A DNA stretch of 64,000 nucleotides. It comes from Acanthosepion pharaonis (Eukaryota > Mollusca > Cephalopoda > Sepiida > Sepiidae). Positions 10,401 through 20,899 of the stretch are shown here, piece after piece (position 1 is the stretch's first letter; each line of letters begins with the position of its first letter). The DNA lies in NCBI GenBank assembly GCA_903632075.3, contig CAHIKZ030000835.1:1962501-2026500 (forward strand). The letters run 5' to 3'. The translations under genes were made by a program, and so were the position numbers. The notes below the pieces were generated by a model. The model saw nothing but the letters and a program-made list of their open reading frames with translations. It searched no databases and was not told the origin of the DNA.

Positions 10401-11128
10401 TAAGAAGGAATAGAACTGGATTAAATAAAAAGAACACCAGGCATAGAACTGAATTGGGTATAAGAACACCAGGAATAGAACTGGATTAAATAAAAAGAAC
10501 ACCAGGAATAGAACTGAATTAGGTATAAGAACACCAGGAATAGAACTGGATTAGATATAAGAACACCAGGAATAGAACTGGATTAGATATAAGAACACCA
10601 GGAATAGAACTGGATTAGATATAAGAACACCAGGAATAGAACTGAATTAGGTATAAGAACACCAGGAATAGAACTGGATTAGATATAAGAACACCAGGAA
10701 TAGAACTGGATTAAATAAAAGAACACCAGGAATAGAACTCAATTAGGTATAAGAACACCAGGAATAGAACTGGATTAAATAAAAGAACACCAGGAATAGA
10801 ACTGAATTAGGTATAAGAACACCAGGAATAGAACTGGATTAGATATAAGAACACCAGGAATAGAACTGGATTAAATAAAAGAACACCAGGAATAGAACTG
10901 AATTAGGTATAAGAACACCAGGAATAGAACTGGATTAAATAAAAGAACACCAGGAATAGAACTGAATTAGGTATAAGAACACCAGGAATAGAACTGGATT
11001 AGATATAAGAACACCAGGAATAGAACTGGATTAGATATAAGAACACCAGGAATAGAACTGGATTAGATATAAGAACACCAGGAATAGAACTGGATTAAAT
11101 AAAAGAACACCAGGAATAGAACTGGACT
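7432..11128. repeat. 32-bp minisatellite, ~115 units, three monomer types
   Basis: The unit has a constant part AAGAACACCAGGAATAGAAC and a variable part: TGGATTAGATAT (A), TGGATTAAATAA (B) or TGAATTAGGTAT (C). Repetition is contiguous with no spacers. The left-edge units (7445-7530) are diverged (GGACTGGATTAAGTAAAAG) and the right edge ends with ACTGGACTAAGTC. Order is not random: from about 9577 the string AAABCABCB recurs. Variants shared at 10031/10385 (AGGACTGG) and 10091/10441 (GCATAG) lie about 11 units apart. A single odd unit at 7785 reads ACATGG. In-frame TAG codons make it non-coding. Confidence 0.97.
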
Positions 11129-11589
11129 AAGTCAAAATTGGCAGTGCTCAACCGAGAAATCTAATCCAGACAAGAGCGGGAATACAGTTCGGATGAGAAA
11201 AGACACGTGTTTTTACAATGAATACGAAATTTCTTACGTAAAATGAACTTCAGACGGCCCTATGAAGAAAAGTTCTGAAGATGAAACCGAACAATGTGTC
11301 GGTCCAGTTAAAATCAACTTTTAATGCACAATTCTATAGCCAATCAGCATTCACTTCACTCAGACTGTCTCTCAAGTGCATTAATTGACATAAACGTCGA
11401 AAGACTTGCACCTCAAAACCTCGTGTTGTTCGTGATATTTACTCAGCTTAGCTTGACACATTGTCAACTAGAATCATACAAAGCTTAGACTATCTAATGC
11501 CAATCTTAGGAAATAACTGTAATTCATTCATGTGCGAAAATAATTTCTAATTGATATCTATAAATTCTAATAGCACATGTAACATTACC
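11129..11589. other. right flank of minisatellite, unassigned
   Basis: GGGAATACAGTTCGGATGAG at about 11177 repeats the left flank. The rest shows no recognised element. A segment near 11545-11570 (TTGATATCTATAAATTCTAA) resembles 7183-7205. Confidence 0.5.
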
Positions 11590-11590
11590 A

Positions 11591-12411
11591 TAGAGTGTAC
11601 GATGGGTAAATTGTCGCCAATTTATATTTTTAATTTGCGCATGCGCTTTTTTATTTTGTCGACTTGAGAGTATAGTAGGGTCAGTTGGGCATTCTCTGGG
11701 ACAAAAAGGGTACAATGACGCAGAAATTTGCAAACGGCATGCTGTACTGCTTGGAATTCGCACCGGAATCTCCAATACGAATATTTCCAGAGTATTTGGA
11801 TGTCCATCAGAGGACACTGCAGGGGTTTCGGAAAGAGTTAGATGAGTCTAATGGTGATTACGAAGGTACGGCAGCTCAGAAGACTAACTCTGATTGTTCT
11901 GATAAGAAAAAAATTCCCGAATTTGCTGAGAATGTAGTGCTGCCCTGGGTCAAGAGGGTGGCTACTGGAATATCCTATGTCAAGCAACAGGACTCTGCAC
12001 CATGTTACACAAGCAAGAGTACCCAGTCATGACAATTTCTGCGACCACATCACCCCTTACATCTGGCCACTTAACTCCCCGGACTACAACTCCCTTGATT
12101 ATTATGCGTGGGACGCACTTGATCGAGAGACCAACAAAATTCCTTGTAACACCAAAGATGAACTGAAGGCAAGAATTATAGCAGCATTCACCAACTTAAA
12201 CAAGGAGACCGTCCAGAAGAGTTGCAGGAGATTCCGAAGTTGTCTGGAAGCTGTGGTTGAAACCAATTGCGATTTTATTAAATAAATTTACTCTTTAGTA
12301 TTTCAAGATAATTTTGCTTAATTTTGGTAAATATATCCGTTAAAATGACATGCCCATACTATTTTCATTTTGCCTAATTTAGACAACAATTTATCCATCA
12401 CACACTGCATA
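11591..12411 (+). mobile_element. internally deleted mariner-like element with TIRs
   Basis: The left end (11593 on) AGTGTACGATGGGTAAATTG and the reverse complement of the right end, AGTGTGTGATGGATAAATTG, match over about 25 bases. Both ends abut TA dinucleotides (11591-11592, 12410-12411), as expected for Tc1/mariner insertion. At about 820 bp it is shorter than a usual full mariner of about 1.3 kb. It carries a broken transposase at 11685-12285. Confidence 0.75.
11685..12285 (+). pseudogene. mariner transposase, deleted and frameshifted
   Basis: The first frame (11685-12032) starts with an N-terminal stretch containing FRKELDESNGDYEGTAA. It then jumps, by an apparent internal deletion, to a catalytic-core piece with QQDSAPCYTSKS (Asp codon 11991-11993). 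The second frame (11977-12285) continues with NFCDHITPYIWPLNSPDYNS, LDYYAW and a C-terminus ending FRSCLEAVVETNCDFIK, stop. The two frames join near 12018-12030 by a frameshift. The two visible acidic sites (QQD and SPD) fit the second and third positions of the mariner DDD triad. The segment expected to hold the first Asp is missing. It cannot encode active transposase. Confidence 0.8.
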
Positions 12412-12499
12412 TCTAATCATGAGCTTGAATGAAAGTTCGGACGCGTTTACGTCAACAATTTATGTTCAGATGGAGTGGTTTTGTGAATTTCTCCAAGTG

Positions 12500-12885
12500 A
12501 AGAACATCCTTATGAAGTATCTGTCTATATTTATGAGCTGAAGTTTTATTATTTACATTATTTACATTGTTTGGACTGTTGTCCTCATCTTTGTTGCTAT
12601 TTTCACGACGTTTCGGTCGTCGTACGCTCCGGCCTTCTTCAGAACCTGTCTATATTTCTGAGATGAGTTATTGCAATTATTTGCATTATTTACAATGTTC
12701 GAACTGTTGTCCTAATCTTTGTTACTATATAAACGACATTTCGAACTTTGTACGCTCCTGCCTTCTTCAGGACTTGTCTTTATTTCTGAGATGTGGTATT
12801 TTAATTATTTACATTTGTTCGGACTGTGGTCCTCATATTTATTGGCATATTCACGACATTTCGGCCGTTGTAGTGGATAAAACCG
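12500..12885 (-). mobile_element. SINE family 1, three tandem 3' segments
   Basis: Reverse-orientation cores lie near 12602 (CACGACGTTTCGGTCGTCGT), 12732 (ACGACATTTCGAACTTTGTA) and 12851 (CACGACATTTCGGCCGTTGT). Each is followed by CTTCTTCAG (absent in the last) and separated by TTTCTGAGATG plus an ATTTACATT string. Divergence differs between the copies, so they are successive duplications or nested arrivals. Confidence 0.75.
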
Positions 12886-13145
12886 TTGGTTGGATTCAGT
12901 GACTTGACACAAAGAGTTGTGAATTAAATACCTAACTACTGCGTTGGTGAACAGAAACTTGTAGAGTTGAGTTAAATGGAGATAACTGAGACATCCGGAA
13001 GAGGCATGGAACGTGGAACTGGACGAAATAAAGGGTTTGTTTCGAAATTCCAATCACCTGAAGAAGGCCGGAGTGTACAACGGCCGAAACGTCGTGAATA
13101 TGGCAATAGGGATGGGGAGAACAGCCCGAACCTTGTAAATAATCC
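12886..13145 (+). mobile_element. SINE family 1, near-complete copy
   Basis: Head remnants (TTGGTTGGATTCAGTGACTT, GTTGTGAATTAAATACC) are followed by GAAGAGGCATGGAACGTGGA, AATAAAGGGTTTGTTTCGAA, CTGAAGAAGGCCGGAGTGTA and CGGCCGAAACGTCGTGAATA. It lies tail-to-tail with the minus copies to its left. Frames at 12805-13173 are translations of the SINE. Confidence 0.75.
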
Positions 13146-13483
13146 GTATGAAGCTTTAATATTGTTATATTAAAATTGTTTTTAATTGTTATTTAGAGTA
13201 GAGTTTTTGTTTCACGATGGTTTTTACCATTTAATCTGTTTCATGTAGTTTCAACAAATTTCTTGAGCTTTTGCTCACTTCCTTTTGCCAGACAACAATA
13301 GCGCCATCTTCCGATTGCAACTGGATTTTATTAAACATACAAATCGAACGATACAAGTACCTTAAACAATTTGAAAACCATTTAACGTTCTACAGTAGAT
13401 TCATTTTTGTGACGTTTTTAAAGCTTTAGATAGTAAACTTGATACGCACAACAGGAGAACAAAAGCTCGTGCGAAAAATAATC
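13146..13483. other. unassigned stretch
   Basis: Nothing recognised; AT-rich with no useful frame. Confidence 0.4.
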
Positions 13484-13502
13484 TCTATTTATATAAAGCA
13501 GG

Positions 13503-13552
<50 letters not shown>

Positions 13553-14287
13553 CGAATGCACGGCCGCAATTTTCGACAGATTTGCATCAAAATTTACATG
13601 CACATGCTCCAAGTTAGCGGAAAGGTCAACACCGACATTGCATTTCCCAACTCCCATCGATAGTGGAAATAATCAATTTTTTCATGCTTCTACGGCAGTT
13701 TTCATGTAGTTTGCGGCCATTTTCGACTGGCCAGAGTGAGAGCCTATAGCTGGCTGCCACGAATAGGCAGGAAGATTCTATTGGCCAGCGTGAGAGCCAA
13801 CAGCTGACTGACACGAATGTAAACTAGCAGGCAAAAAAAAAATCGATATCTGCATTCGTCACAAGTGGAAAAAATTTAAATCTGCATGGCACTTTACTCC
13901 AATTGGCTCAGTCGCTTGCTTAAACTCAACGTTGATTCTGATTCCGCAGAACTGGGTTGGATGTGAAAAAGTATTTGTTGTTAACATTCTTTTTTCATTC
14001 GGTTTTTCCAGTTACGAGGCCTTTTTTTAAAGCTGATTGTTAAAGCTATCTGTCCATTTTGTTTAGTTCTTTTTTCGTAACAGATTTAATGTTTAGTATA
14101 GAGCTTAGAAAAAATTCACAGTGTGAGATAGGCAAGAAGTAAGGCATGTAGCAACATCAGCACGGCAAAGGGCACTCCTTTAAAGGCAAGGAAGGGTATA
14201 AATATTTTAAGTCAATTGATAGCGATAGCTGTATGAGCCGTACGATTTTTGAATCAAGCACGGGCAACGCCGGGCCATGCTGCTAGT
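13484..14287 (+). mobile_element. non-autonomous Helentron-like element with (GT)n head
   Basis: Starts TATTTATATAAAGCAGGATG, then (GT)n at 13503-13550, and ends ACGGGCAACGCCGGGCCATGC.. then TGCTAGT, the same terminal hairpin and GCTAGT end as the copies at 2944 and 32605. The interior differs from those copies: it has two GGCCAG(A/C)GTGAGAGCC motifs at 13728 and 13782. Frames at 13503-13814 include the microsatellite and are not supported. The Helentron name is inference from the hairpin. Confidence 0.55.
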
Positions 14288-14559
14288 TTTAATACATAAT
14301 GAGAAAATAGAAACTAAATAAAGACTGTGGCTATTAAAGATAAACCGTAAAACGCTTTTAAAATTTAAGTATCAGTCTTTCATTGTAAAGGAATTCACTC
14401 CAGATCTTTTGGCGCCGTTGTTTTTTTACAGATATGCTGAAATTGGTGACATTCGGCAGAATATTAACCTTGGATATAAGCCGCTGTTTTATAATCGATT
14501 AATTTGTCACGTATTTCTCGACTTATACAAGAGTATTTACGGCAAGTAGTAAATGCAAT
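14288..14559. other. unassigned stretch
   Basis: Nothing recognised. Confidence 0.4.
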
Positions 14560-14765
14560 ACATAAGTCGCTTGTTCAGTGTAGCAGAAATCGACTTAAAA
14601 TTTGGCCTCGGCGATCCGCGTTCAAATTTAGGGCTAGGCTGTTACTTTCGCTTTCATGCTAATGCTCCCGGGAAATGCATGAATTCACTTGCTCTTCCTC
14701 TAACTGTGGATTAAATAACACACTTTGAACATTCTAGCCTTGAATGGCAACCAGTCTAATAGAAG
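14560..14765 (+). mobile_element. SINE family 2, old copy
   Basis: GCGTTCAAATTTAGGGCTAG aligns with the B-box part of family 2. CATGCTAATGCTCCCGGGAA, CTCTTCCTCTAACTGTGGAT and GCCTTGAATGGCAACCAGTC follow in the right order. It is strongly diverged. Confidence 0.6.
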
Positions 14766-14912
14766 GTGCGTCAGAAATACCCCCCAAATATACCTCCCAG
14801 AAATACCAACTATATAATGGTAGATGAAGGCACCATTGCCACTAATGTCTTACCATTATGTGGCAGGTACTTCTGGGAGGTATATGTGGGAGGTATTTTT
14901 GCCGCATCATGT
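14765..14912. mobile_element. foldback (MITE-like) element
   Basis: Left arm GCGTCAGAAATACCCCCCAA then TATACCTCCCAGAAATACC. Right arm GGTACTTCTGGGAGGTATAT then GGGAGGTATTTTTGCCGC. An inner pair ATAATGGTAGA / TCTTACCATTAT is also present. The whole is about 148 bp and folds almost end to end. Confidence 0.75.
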
Positions 14913-15164
14913 AGAATGAAAAATCTGAATTTCTAAACCGGCAAAAAGGCCACAAGAAATCACACCATTATCTTTCCAAAGAAGCCATAGAAATTCCCAG
15001 AAAGTTAAGGAAAGTAAACCGTAGGGAGTGATGATCTCCAATTCCCTATAGTGACATGGCAAATAAAAATTGATTTTTAATAGAAAATAATTTAATTCTA
15101 TAAATGATTTTAATATTTGCTGCGTCATCTATGTATCTATTTAAGATTAGAAGATAGAAAAAAG

Positions 15165-15227
15165 ACAAAATTTACTAAGAATTACAAATGACAGGAAATT
15201 GTGGAGAGCCATGATCGCCAACTTATT
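15165..15227 (+). pseudogene. LINE-A 3'-end remnant
   Basis: Translates as LRITNDRKLWRAMIAN. It parallels LLRATKDRKLWRAMIVS at about 18267-18320, the C-terminus of LINE-A. Only about 60 bases remain, next to the (CTAT)n region. Confidence 0.6.
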
Positions 15228-15398
15228 AATCTCTTTATAATCTATCTATCTCATTCTTTTCATTAATCTATCAATCTATCTCATTCTTTTCTTAAACTAT
15301 CTCATTCAGTTAATCTCTCTCTCTCTCTCTTTCTCTCTCTATCTATCTATATATATATATCATTCTTTTCATTAACCTATGTCATTCATTTCATTAAC

Positions 15399-15432
<34 letters not shown>

Positions 15433-15696
15433 GTTGAAACTTGACTAATGCATGGAATAATAATGCAACACAAAATGTACTTAGAACAAAATGTATTGAA
15501 ACAAGAAAGTGTACACAATATTTACATATAGTCTTTTGTATATTCCTGGTAAGACCGTTCCTGGAGAATGTGTTGACTGAGTCGCAGTCGGGCAGAGTCT
15601 CTGGTTGAATCTCTTGATCCCCCTCCCTTCCCGGTACCAACCATATTTATATGGTCGGTACTCCACTATGCAAATTAGGTGGATCCTACCACAACA

Positions 15697-15749
<53 letters not shown>

Positions 15750-15916
15750 ATAATCTCTTTATAATCTATCTCATTCATTTCATTAATCTATCTCATGCTT
15801 TTTATTAATCTATCTCATTCTCTTCCTTATCTTTCAGTCTGTTCCTATCTATCTATCTATCTCATTCTTTTCATTAATCCCTCTCATTCTTTTTATTAAC
15901 CTATTTCATTCTTTTC

Positions 15917-15969
<53 letters not shown>

Positions 15970-16088
15970 ATTCTCTTCCTTATCTTCCAGTCTGTTCCTA
16001 TCTATGTATCTATTTATCTATCTGTCTATCTATCTCATTCTTTTCATTAATGCCTCTCATTTTTTTATTAACCTATTTCCTTCTTTTC

Positions 16089-16136
<48 letters not shown>

Positions 16137-16137
16137 C
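15228..16137. repeat. (CTAT)n tetranucleotide region
   Basis: (CTAT)n runs at about 15402-15431, 15698-15749, 15917-15969 and 16087-16135. They are separated by repeated phrases such as CTCATTCTTTTCATTAATC and CTTATCTTTCAGTCTGTTCC. This shows duplication of microsatellite plus flank. The insert 15432-15690 is unassigned. Reading frames here are Ile-Tyr-Leu-Ser repeats. Confidence 0.9.
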
Positions 16138-16949
16138 ACGCGTGTATTAAAGATTTATTGTTATTATCAATATTATTACCGACAACAAGGTAAGCTGAAT
16201 TAACAAACCACTGAAGTCGACAGGCAGAGATGAGTAAAACAGTCGTAATCCGAACTATCGCTAATGCAAATTTAATGATGGCGCATAATATTTTTCCGGT
16301 TGTGCGAATACGCGTCCCCTTTGCGCTTTAAACCCAGTCCCGTCAATCTGAAGCAGTCTATCGTTTAGAAAGATAACAAGACACACGGCAGATCTTTTAA
16401 CTTCTCGCTTGAATCTAATACATATTCTATTAGTAATTTGTCCTCGCATCGGCCATTTTTATTTTCGCTAAGTCAATGGCGCGATCATGTAAAAGACTTT
16501 GTGTGTTTCTTCTTTATGGCAGTCGAGACAAAACGATAGATTTTGTACCGTTTTCTTTGTCCATCGAGGCGGACCACTTGCACTTGATTGTCAGTCCCTC
16601 AGGCCGGCGTCATGACGATAACTTTCTTGGTGACTAATACAATATCTTTCACAGCTAAAGTCAAGCTAAATGTTATTGGGAATAAACTCATTATCATGAT
16701 GAAGATATGATATTACGATTAATTTTGAGTTTTTTTTTTGTTTTTTTTTTTGCGGATGTATTCTTTTTCCGTTGTCAAGTAAATAGTTCAATGAAGTAGT
16801 GAATATATATCTATATAGATAGTTCCCAAATATTCATTAATTTGTTTTTTACGGCTTATCAACCCTTTGCAGGTTATTTAATCCAATCAAATATTTTGTT
16901 TAGATTCTAAGAATTTTTTTTTAACATAATGATTTATTGATACAGGTCA
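16138..16949. other. unassigned, low-repeat stretch
   Basis: No domain or known repeat seen, apart from a fragment near 16838-16895 (TTTTTTACGGCTTATCAACC, GGTTATTTAATCC) that resembles family H. The segment 16260-16640 is more balanced in GC than its neighbours but has no frame over 62 codons. Confidence 0.4.
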
Positions 16950-17090
16950 TACTGAATAACCCATAGCTAAAGGAGAAAATTTGCACGTAAGTAAATATAA
17001 TGAACCCGACTGGAATTGGAACTCAGTTCTCCTATGTCCAAGACCCGACCGTTAACCCTTATATCACACGCACATCCAAGCTTATAACAC
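16950..17090 (-). mobile_element. SINE family 2, diverged copy
   Basis: AACCCATAGCTAAAGGAGAA, TTTGCACGTAAGTAAATATA, GACTGGAATTGGAACTCAG and CTCCTATGTCCAAG follow the order of the inverted copy at 57650-57800. The frame at 17000-17254 starts inside it and has no independent support. Confidence 0.6.
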
Positions 17091-17394
17091 CTGATATTCC
17101 AAAGTCAAGAAAACTGAGAACACATTACAGTACAGAAAGAGCAATATTAAAACAAAACCAGTATCTGTCTATATTTGCCGACCTGAGCCGACCAAGCATA
17201 GAAATGAATACAATATGGGAACCATTAATAAGGAGTGCCAGAGAAAAGCGATAGCAACAAAAAAAATTGCAATACGAGCTCCGGTAAAAAATGATAACAG
17301 CAAATATTGCAATATGAGCCCTGGTAAAAATGGTTGCTGAAGACATTAGGTTTATAATACCTAGAAATTCATACACAGATGTCGTCAAAGACAC
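17091..17394. other. unassigned stretch
   Basis: Contains a local duplication (AAAAATTGCAATACGAGCTC / AAATATTGCAATATGAGCCC near 17264 and 17302) and nothing else recognised. Confidence 0.4.
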
Positions 17395-17695
17395 ATGGCA
17401 CAGTAGATAAAGGCGTTAGTTAGATCCACTGACAGAACCCAAAGCGTGTGAGTTCAATACCTGGTTAAGGCAGTGGAGAACTTTGAGAGGGGAATTAACA
17501 AGAGATAACTGACATCCATTAGACATAGCACAGAACTAGAACAGTCTACCCCAGTGGGCGAAATAAAGGGTTCAGTTCGACATTCCAACCACCTGGAGAA
17601 GTCCGGAGCGTACAACGGCCGAAACGTTGTGATAAACATGGCGACAAAGATGAGGACAATAGTCTGAATAATGCAAATAGTGTAAACAAACACAG
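17395..17695 (+). mobile_element. SINE family 1, full-length-like copy with tRNA-type promoter
   Basis: TGGCACAGTAGATAAAGGCG (17396 on) fits an RNA polymerase III A box. GAGTTCAATACCTGG about 50 bases later is a weak B box. The body runs through AGAACAGTCTACCCCAGTGG, AATAAAGGGTTCAGTTCGAC, GTCCGGAGCGTACAACGGCC and AAACGTTGTGATAAACATGG, ending near CTGAATAATGCAAATAGTG. Together with 53346-53612 it defines the complete family 1 structure. Confidence 0.8.
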
Positions 17696-17699
17696 GATT

Positions 17700-18349
17700 C
17701 AGGAACATAGAAGATGACGACTGATTTTAAATTTTTGAAGTAGTACTCCTATATGGCAGTGAATGCTGGATGAAGAAGAAACGAAGCAATAAAAATCTGG
17801 CTCTACAGAAGGATGCTGAGAATGCTATGGACAGAACATGTGAGCAACGACAATGGAAACAAAAACGACACTTATAAACAGCATCAGAAAAACAGTCGAA
17901 AAGATGATGACTGGCTTTAAATTTTTGAAGCAGTCCTCCTTTATGGCAGTGAATACTGGTCAAGTTCTTCACAGATGAAGATAAGACTTGAAGTAAAAGA
18001 AATGTGCTTCTACAGAAAGCTACTGAGAATACCATAGGCCGAACGTGAGCAATGAGGGAATTTTTTGATAGAATGGAAACAAAAAGGAGACTTATACTTA
18101 ACATCAGAAAGTGAGAGTTGAAATTTCTAGGTTACATAATGAGGAAAGTAGGCTTGGAAAATCTGATACTCACAGGGCAGATTGAAGGCAAGAGGGTCAG
18201 ATGAAAAAGGCGCATAACCTACCTAGGAAGCTTGAATAACGGAACAGAGACACAACAAATAATATTATTAAGAGCTACAAAGGACAGGAAATTGTGGAGA
18301 GCCATGATCGTCAGTCCTGAAAGGACATGACACAAAGAAGAAGAAGAAG

Positions 18350-18379
<30 letters not shown>
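17700..18379 (+). pseudogene. LINE-A reverse transcriptase C-terminus, two overlapping copies, (GAA)n tail
   Basis: Two partial copies of the same segment lie in series: 17708-17880 and 17908-18325. Both contain FEAV(L)LYGSE-type translations followed by WFYRR-like text (CFYRKLLRIP in the second). The second copy continues with LKFLGYIMRKVGLENLILTG, QIEGKRV, then LLRATKDRKLWRAMIV and a stop. It ends in (GAA)n at 18336-18379. This is the region after the RT catalytic core of a common animal LINE. Several stops and frameshifts are present and no intact enzyme is encoded. The clade is not assigned. Confidence 0.7.
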
Positions 18380-18381
<2 letters not shown>

Positions 18382-18599
18382 TTTCGTGATAAAGCTGACA
18401 TTTCATTCAACTCCTAATTTTATCAATTCCCATCGGCCTGTGTTCTTGTTTGCGGTCCAAAACGTCTCTAGCCTGATACGTGGGCTTCACACTTGTTCAC
18501 AATACTGCGTGTATCTCGTATCAACGCTTGCAAAACTGTATGCAGGCGTAAGGTCACGTGCTGCTGCACCTGACTTCTTTGCACTCATTCTACAGTGCA

Positions 18600-18990
18600 A
18601 AGCCTATTCGGACTGAAGGGAAAAGTCATTACTATAATTTCCGGGTTATAAGCCGCATTTTCTATAAGTCAAACGGGGCAATTTTTACCTTTCTTCTCAG
18701 TCAGGGAAGTCTCCTCACAGTTGATGGAAAATGCGACAACGAAATCCAAACGAGCATTGGATTAGTAAAAGAGGCTTTACAAAAGCTATACAAAGTACTA
18801 AGCCTCGGGAAAACCTTTATTTGAAACAAAGAAAAGCGTATGGAAAAGCTATGAAATATCAATCCTTTTGCATGGCCGTGAATCCTAGACAATCTCCCCA
18901 CAGATGAAGTGATAACTGGAGATGACAGAAATTCTGTTCTACTAAATGATGCTGAGAATTCAATGAACGGAGCGAGTAAGGAGTGCCTTA
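18600..18990 (+). pseudogene. LINE-A fragment (post-RT region)
   Basis: Translates LLTVDGKCDNEIQTSIGLVK followed by EALQKLYKVL (frame 18558-18824), then after a shift ISILLHGRES and, after a further stop, TISPQMK, then MLRIQ. This is the segment just upstream of, and overlapping, the one in the 17700-18379 copies. It is a separate 3'-truncated insertion with frameshifts. Confidence 0.65.
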
Positions 18991-19194
18991 TGGATAAAAT
19001 AGTAGGTCTTGTATCTTATTTAATTAGATATTTACTTGAAAAAATGTTCTTACAATACCCCCCCCCCAATTTTTCAGTTTTAAACAAGCGTTCATATGCA
19101 TTATCCATGTATAATATGCACAAATGAACATTTTTATTCAAATATATAATACGCACTTTTCTCCGGATATTTTAACCTACAATTTTGTTACATC
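18991..19194. other. unassigned stretch with C9 run
   Basis: Nothing recognised besides a run of nine C at about 19059. Confidence 0.4.
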
Positions 19195-19265
19195 CACTTA
19201 CACACAGAAAAACTGGGAATTCATATTATCTCCCCGCAGCTATGGGTTAAATAGAAGGAGTTGCA
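19195..19265 (+). mobile_element. SINE family 2 fragment
   Basis: CATCCACTTACACACAGAAA and CCCCGCAGCTATGGGTTAAA correspond to the middle of family 2. Confidence 0.5.
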
Positions 19266-19554
19266 TTTGGAAAAGTCGTTGTTATCTCCAAATCTTTTAA
19301 AAATTCAATATTCACTCGCAAAAAAACAATTGTTCTTACATTTCCCACCAAAAAAGGGTTAATAAAAACGTAAAAACAAGTCAACAAAATTACCTCTGTA
19401 TAATACGTACATTTTCCCCCTACTTTTTAGTCTAATCTTTTGGTGAGTGTATTATATCAGTCAGTTAATTGCCATATGTGATACACGCTTGGGCGATCAT
19501 GTCCATTTTGATTTGTGACTAGGAAGGATTTTCATGCTATAGGTTTAGGTTTCT

Positions 19555-19745
19555 TTCTGCGGTAGACAGGTTACCAAACACGGCTATAGGTCTAGTCTCT
19601 TCTGCTATTCAACCCAAAGATGGAAGGATGATAAAAAAATTATCCATGCCTTTTCCAAAGGTATTTGTGCGTAAGTGAAAGTAACACATCCGACTAGAAT
19701 TCGAGCTCGGGTCTCCGACTTCTCATTGTGATCCTCGTATTATAT
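19555..19745 (-). mobile_element. SINE family 2, diverged copy
   Basis: TTCCAAAGGTATTTGTGCGT, AAGTGAAAGTAACACATCCG and ACTAGAATTCGAGCTCGGGT match family 2 in reverse orientation. The tail part (TATAGGTCTAGTCTCTTCTG) is rearranged. Confidence 0.6.
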
Positions 19746-20899
19746 ACAAGATGCGTCATCGTATTCAGGATGATTGAAAATAACACTGTGTAACACAATT
19801 TTTGTCCTTGGGTATTTCTTATTTGCTTATGCCTAGAAAGTATGAAATACTGTTAACATTTTCTCCAAATTTTCTTTTGTGACCAGGATAAGGATATTTC
19901 TGAAATTTACCTATTCCAATTGGGAAAATTGGCGAATGTAAGCAGTCTTGTTCACGCAATTTGAGAACAAAAGGAGATAGAATTCAAAAGTAGCATTTAT
20001 TTATTCTAGGATTACACAAGAGAAACCACAAAAAATTAGAAGTGAGTAGTTTTTCGCCATTTATTCTTAAACCGTAAATTAATTTCACGAAACCCCAAAA
20101 TATAGTCTCCCATCATGTTTTCGTTATACGATACTTGATAGCTAGAACGTTCTAGAAATTCTTGAAACTTTTAAAAATTTCTCGAAAGTTCTTTGAAACT
20201 TCTAGAAAATTCTCCTTCAGCAACTCAGCACTGAATCTGTCTGGAATATGATGGAAAATAAGTTAGTTTAAAAACTTCGATGTGCAGATCACAAAAGCAA
20301 AGTTTACGGAGATTAATAGTCATATCCTTTGTTTTCGAGACAGACGCTATTAGGAAATATTAACCAAAGACTAAAATAATCAAAATTTTATTACATTGTG
20401 TACTCATATCTCTTGTCTTAACTTAGTACTGCGGAACAAAAAAATCATTAAACAAACGTTACATCTCCTTCGCTTTCGTTTTTGTTTTGGATTGTGTATT
20501 GTTTGTTTTTTTTTTTAATTTTACACGAAAATAGACGTCATGACAGAATCATCTATATTGTTGGCGTAGTAGAGGTGTTCATCTTAGATGCCGTTCAGAG
20601 CCATCTTGATTTTCCACCTCAAAAAAAGGACGTGATCTTCACAGCCTCCCAATGAGTTCGTGATATCACAATTTAGGAATAATTAGCCACTAAAATGTGT
20701 GTTTGATTATAATTTCTTTTCACTTATTTAGAATATTAATATTTGCATATTAGTTTGAATGTATTTGTCCTTTTGCTCTAAACGCTCCGTAGATTTTATG
20801 TTTCAAAAAAAAAATCATCAGAAAGATTCTGATTTTCTATCGATAGGAGTTGGACAAAAAGTTGAAAAATGTTAAATATAGCTACTGCAAATTCTAAAA
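19746..20899. other. unassigned AT-rich stretch
   Basis: No frame, domain or recognised repeat. A cluster of TTCTAGAA/TTCTCGAAA-type short palindromes lies at 20148-20210, of unknown meaning. Confidence 0.4.

Noticed and set aside
7432..11128. CRISPR-like array of 32-bp repeats
   Set aside because: Repeats are contiguous with no unique spacers, the sequence is eukaryotic, and units differ in an ordered way typical of a minisatellite.
17000..17254. 84-codon plus-strand frame
   Set aside because: Starts inside a SINE family 2 copy and has no recognised continuation.
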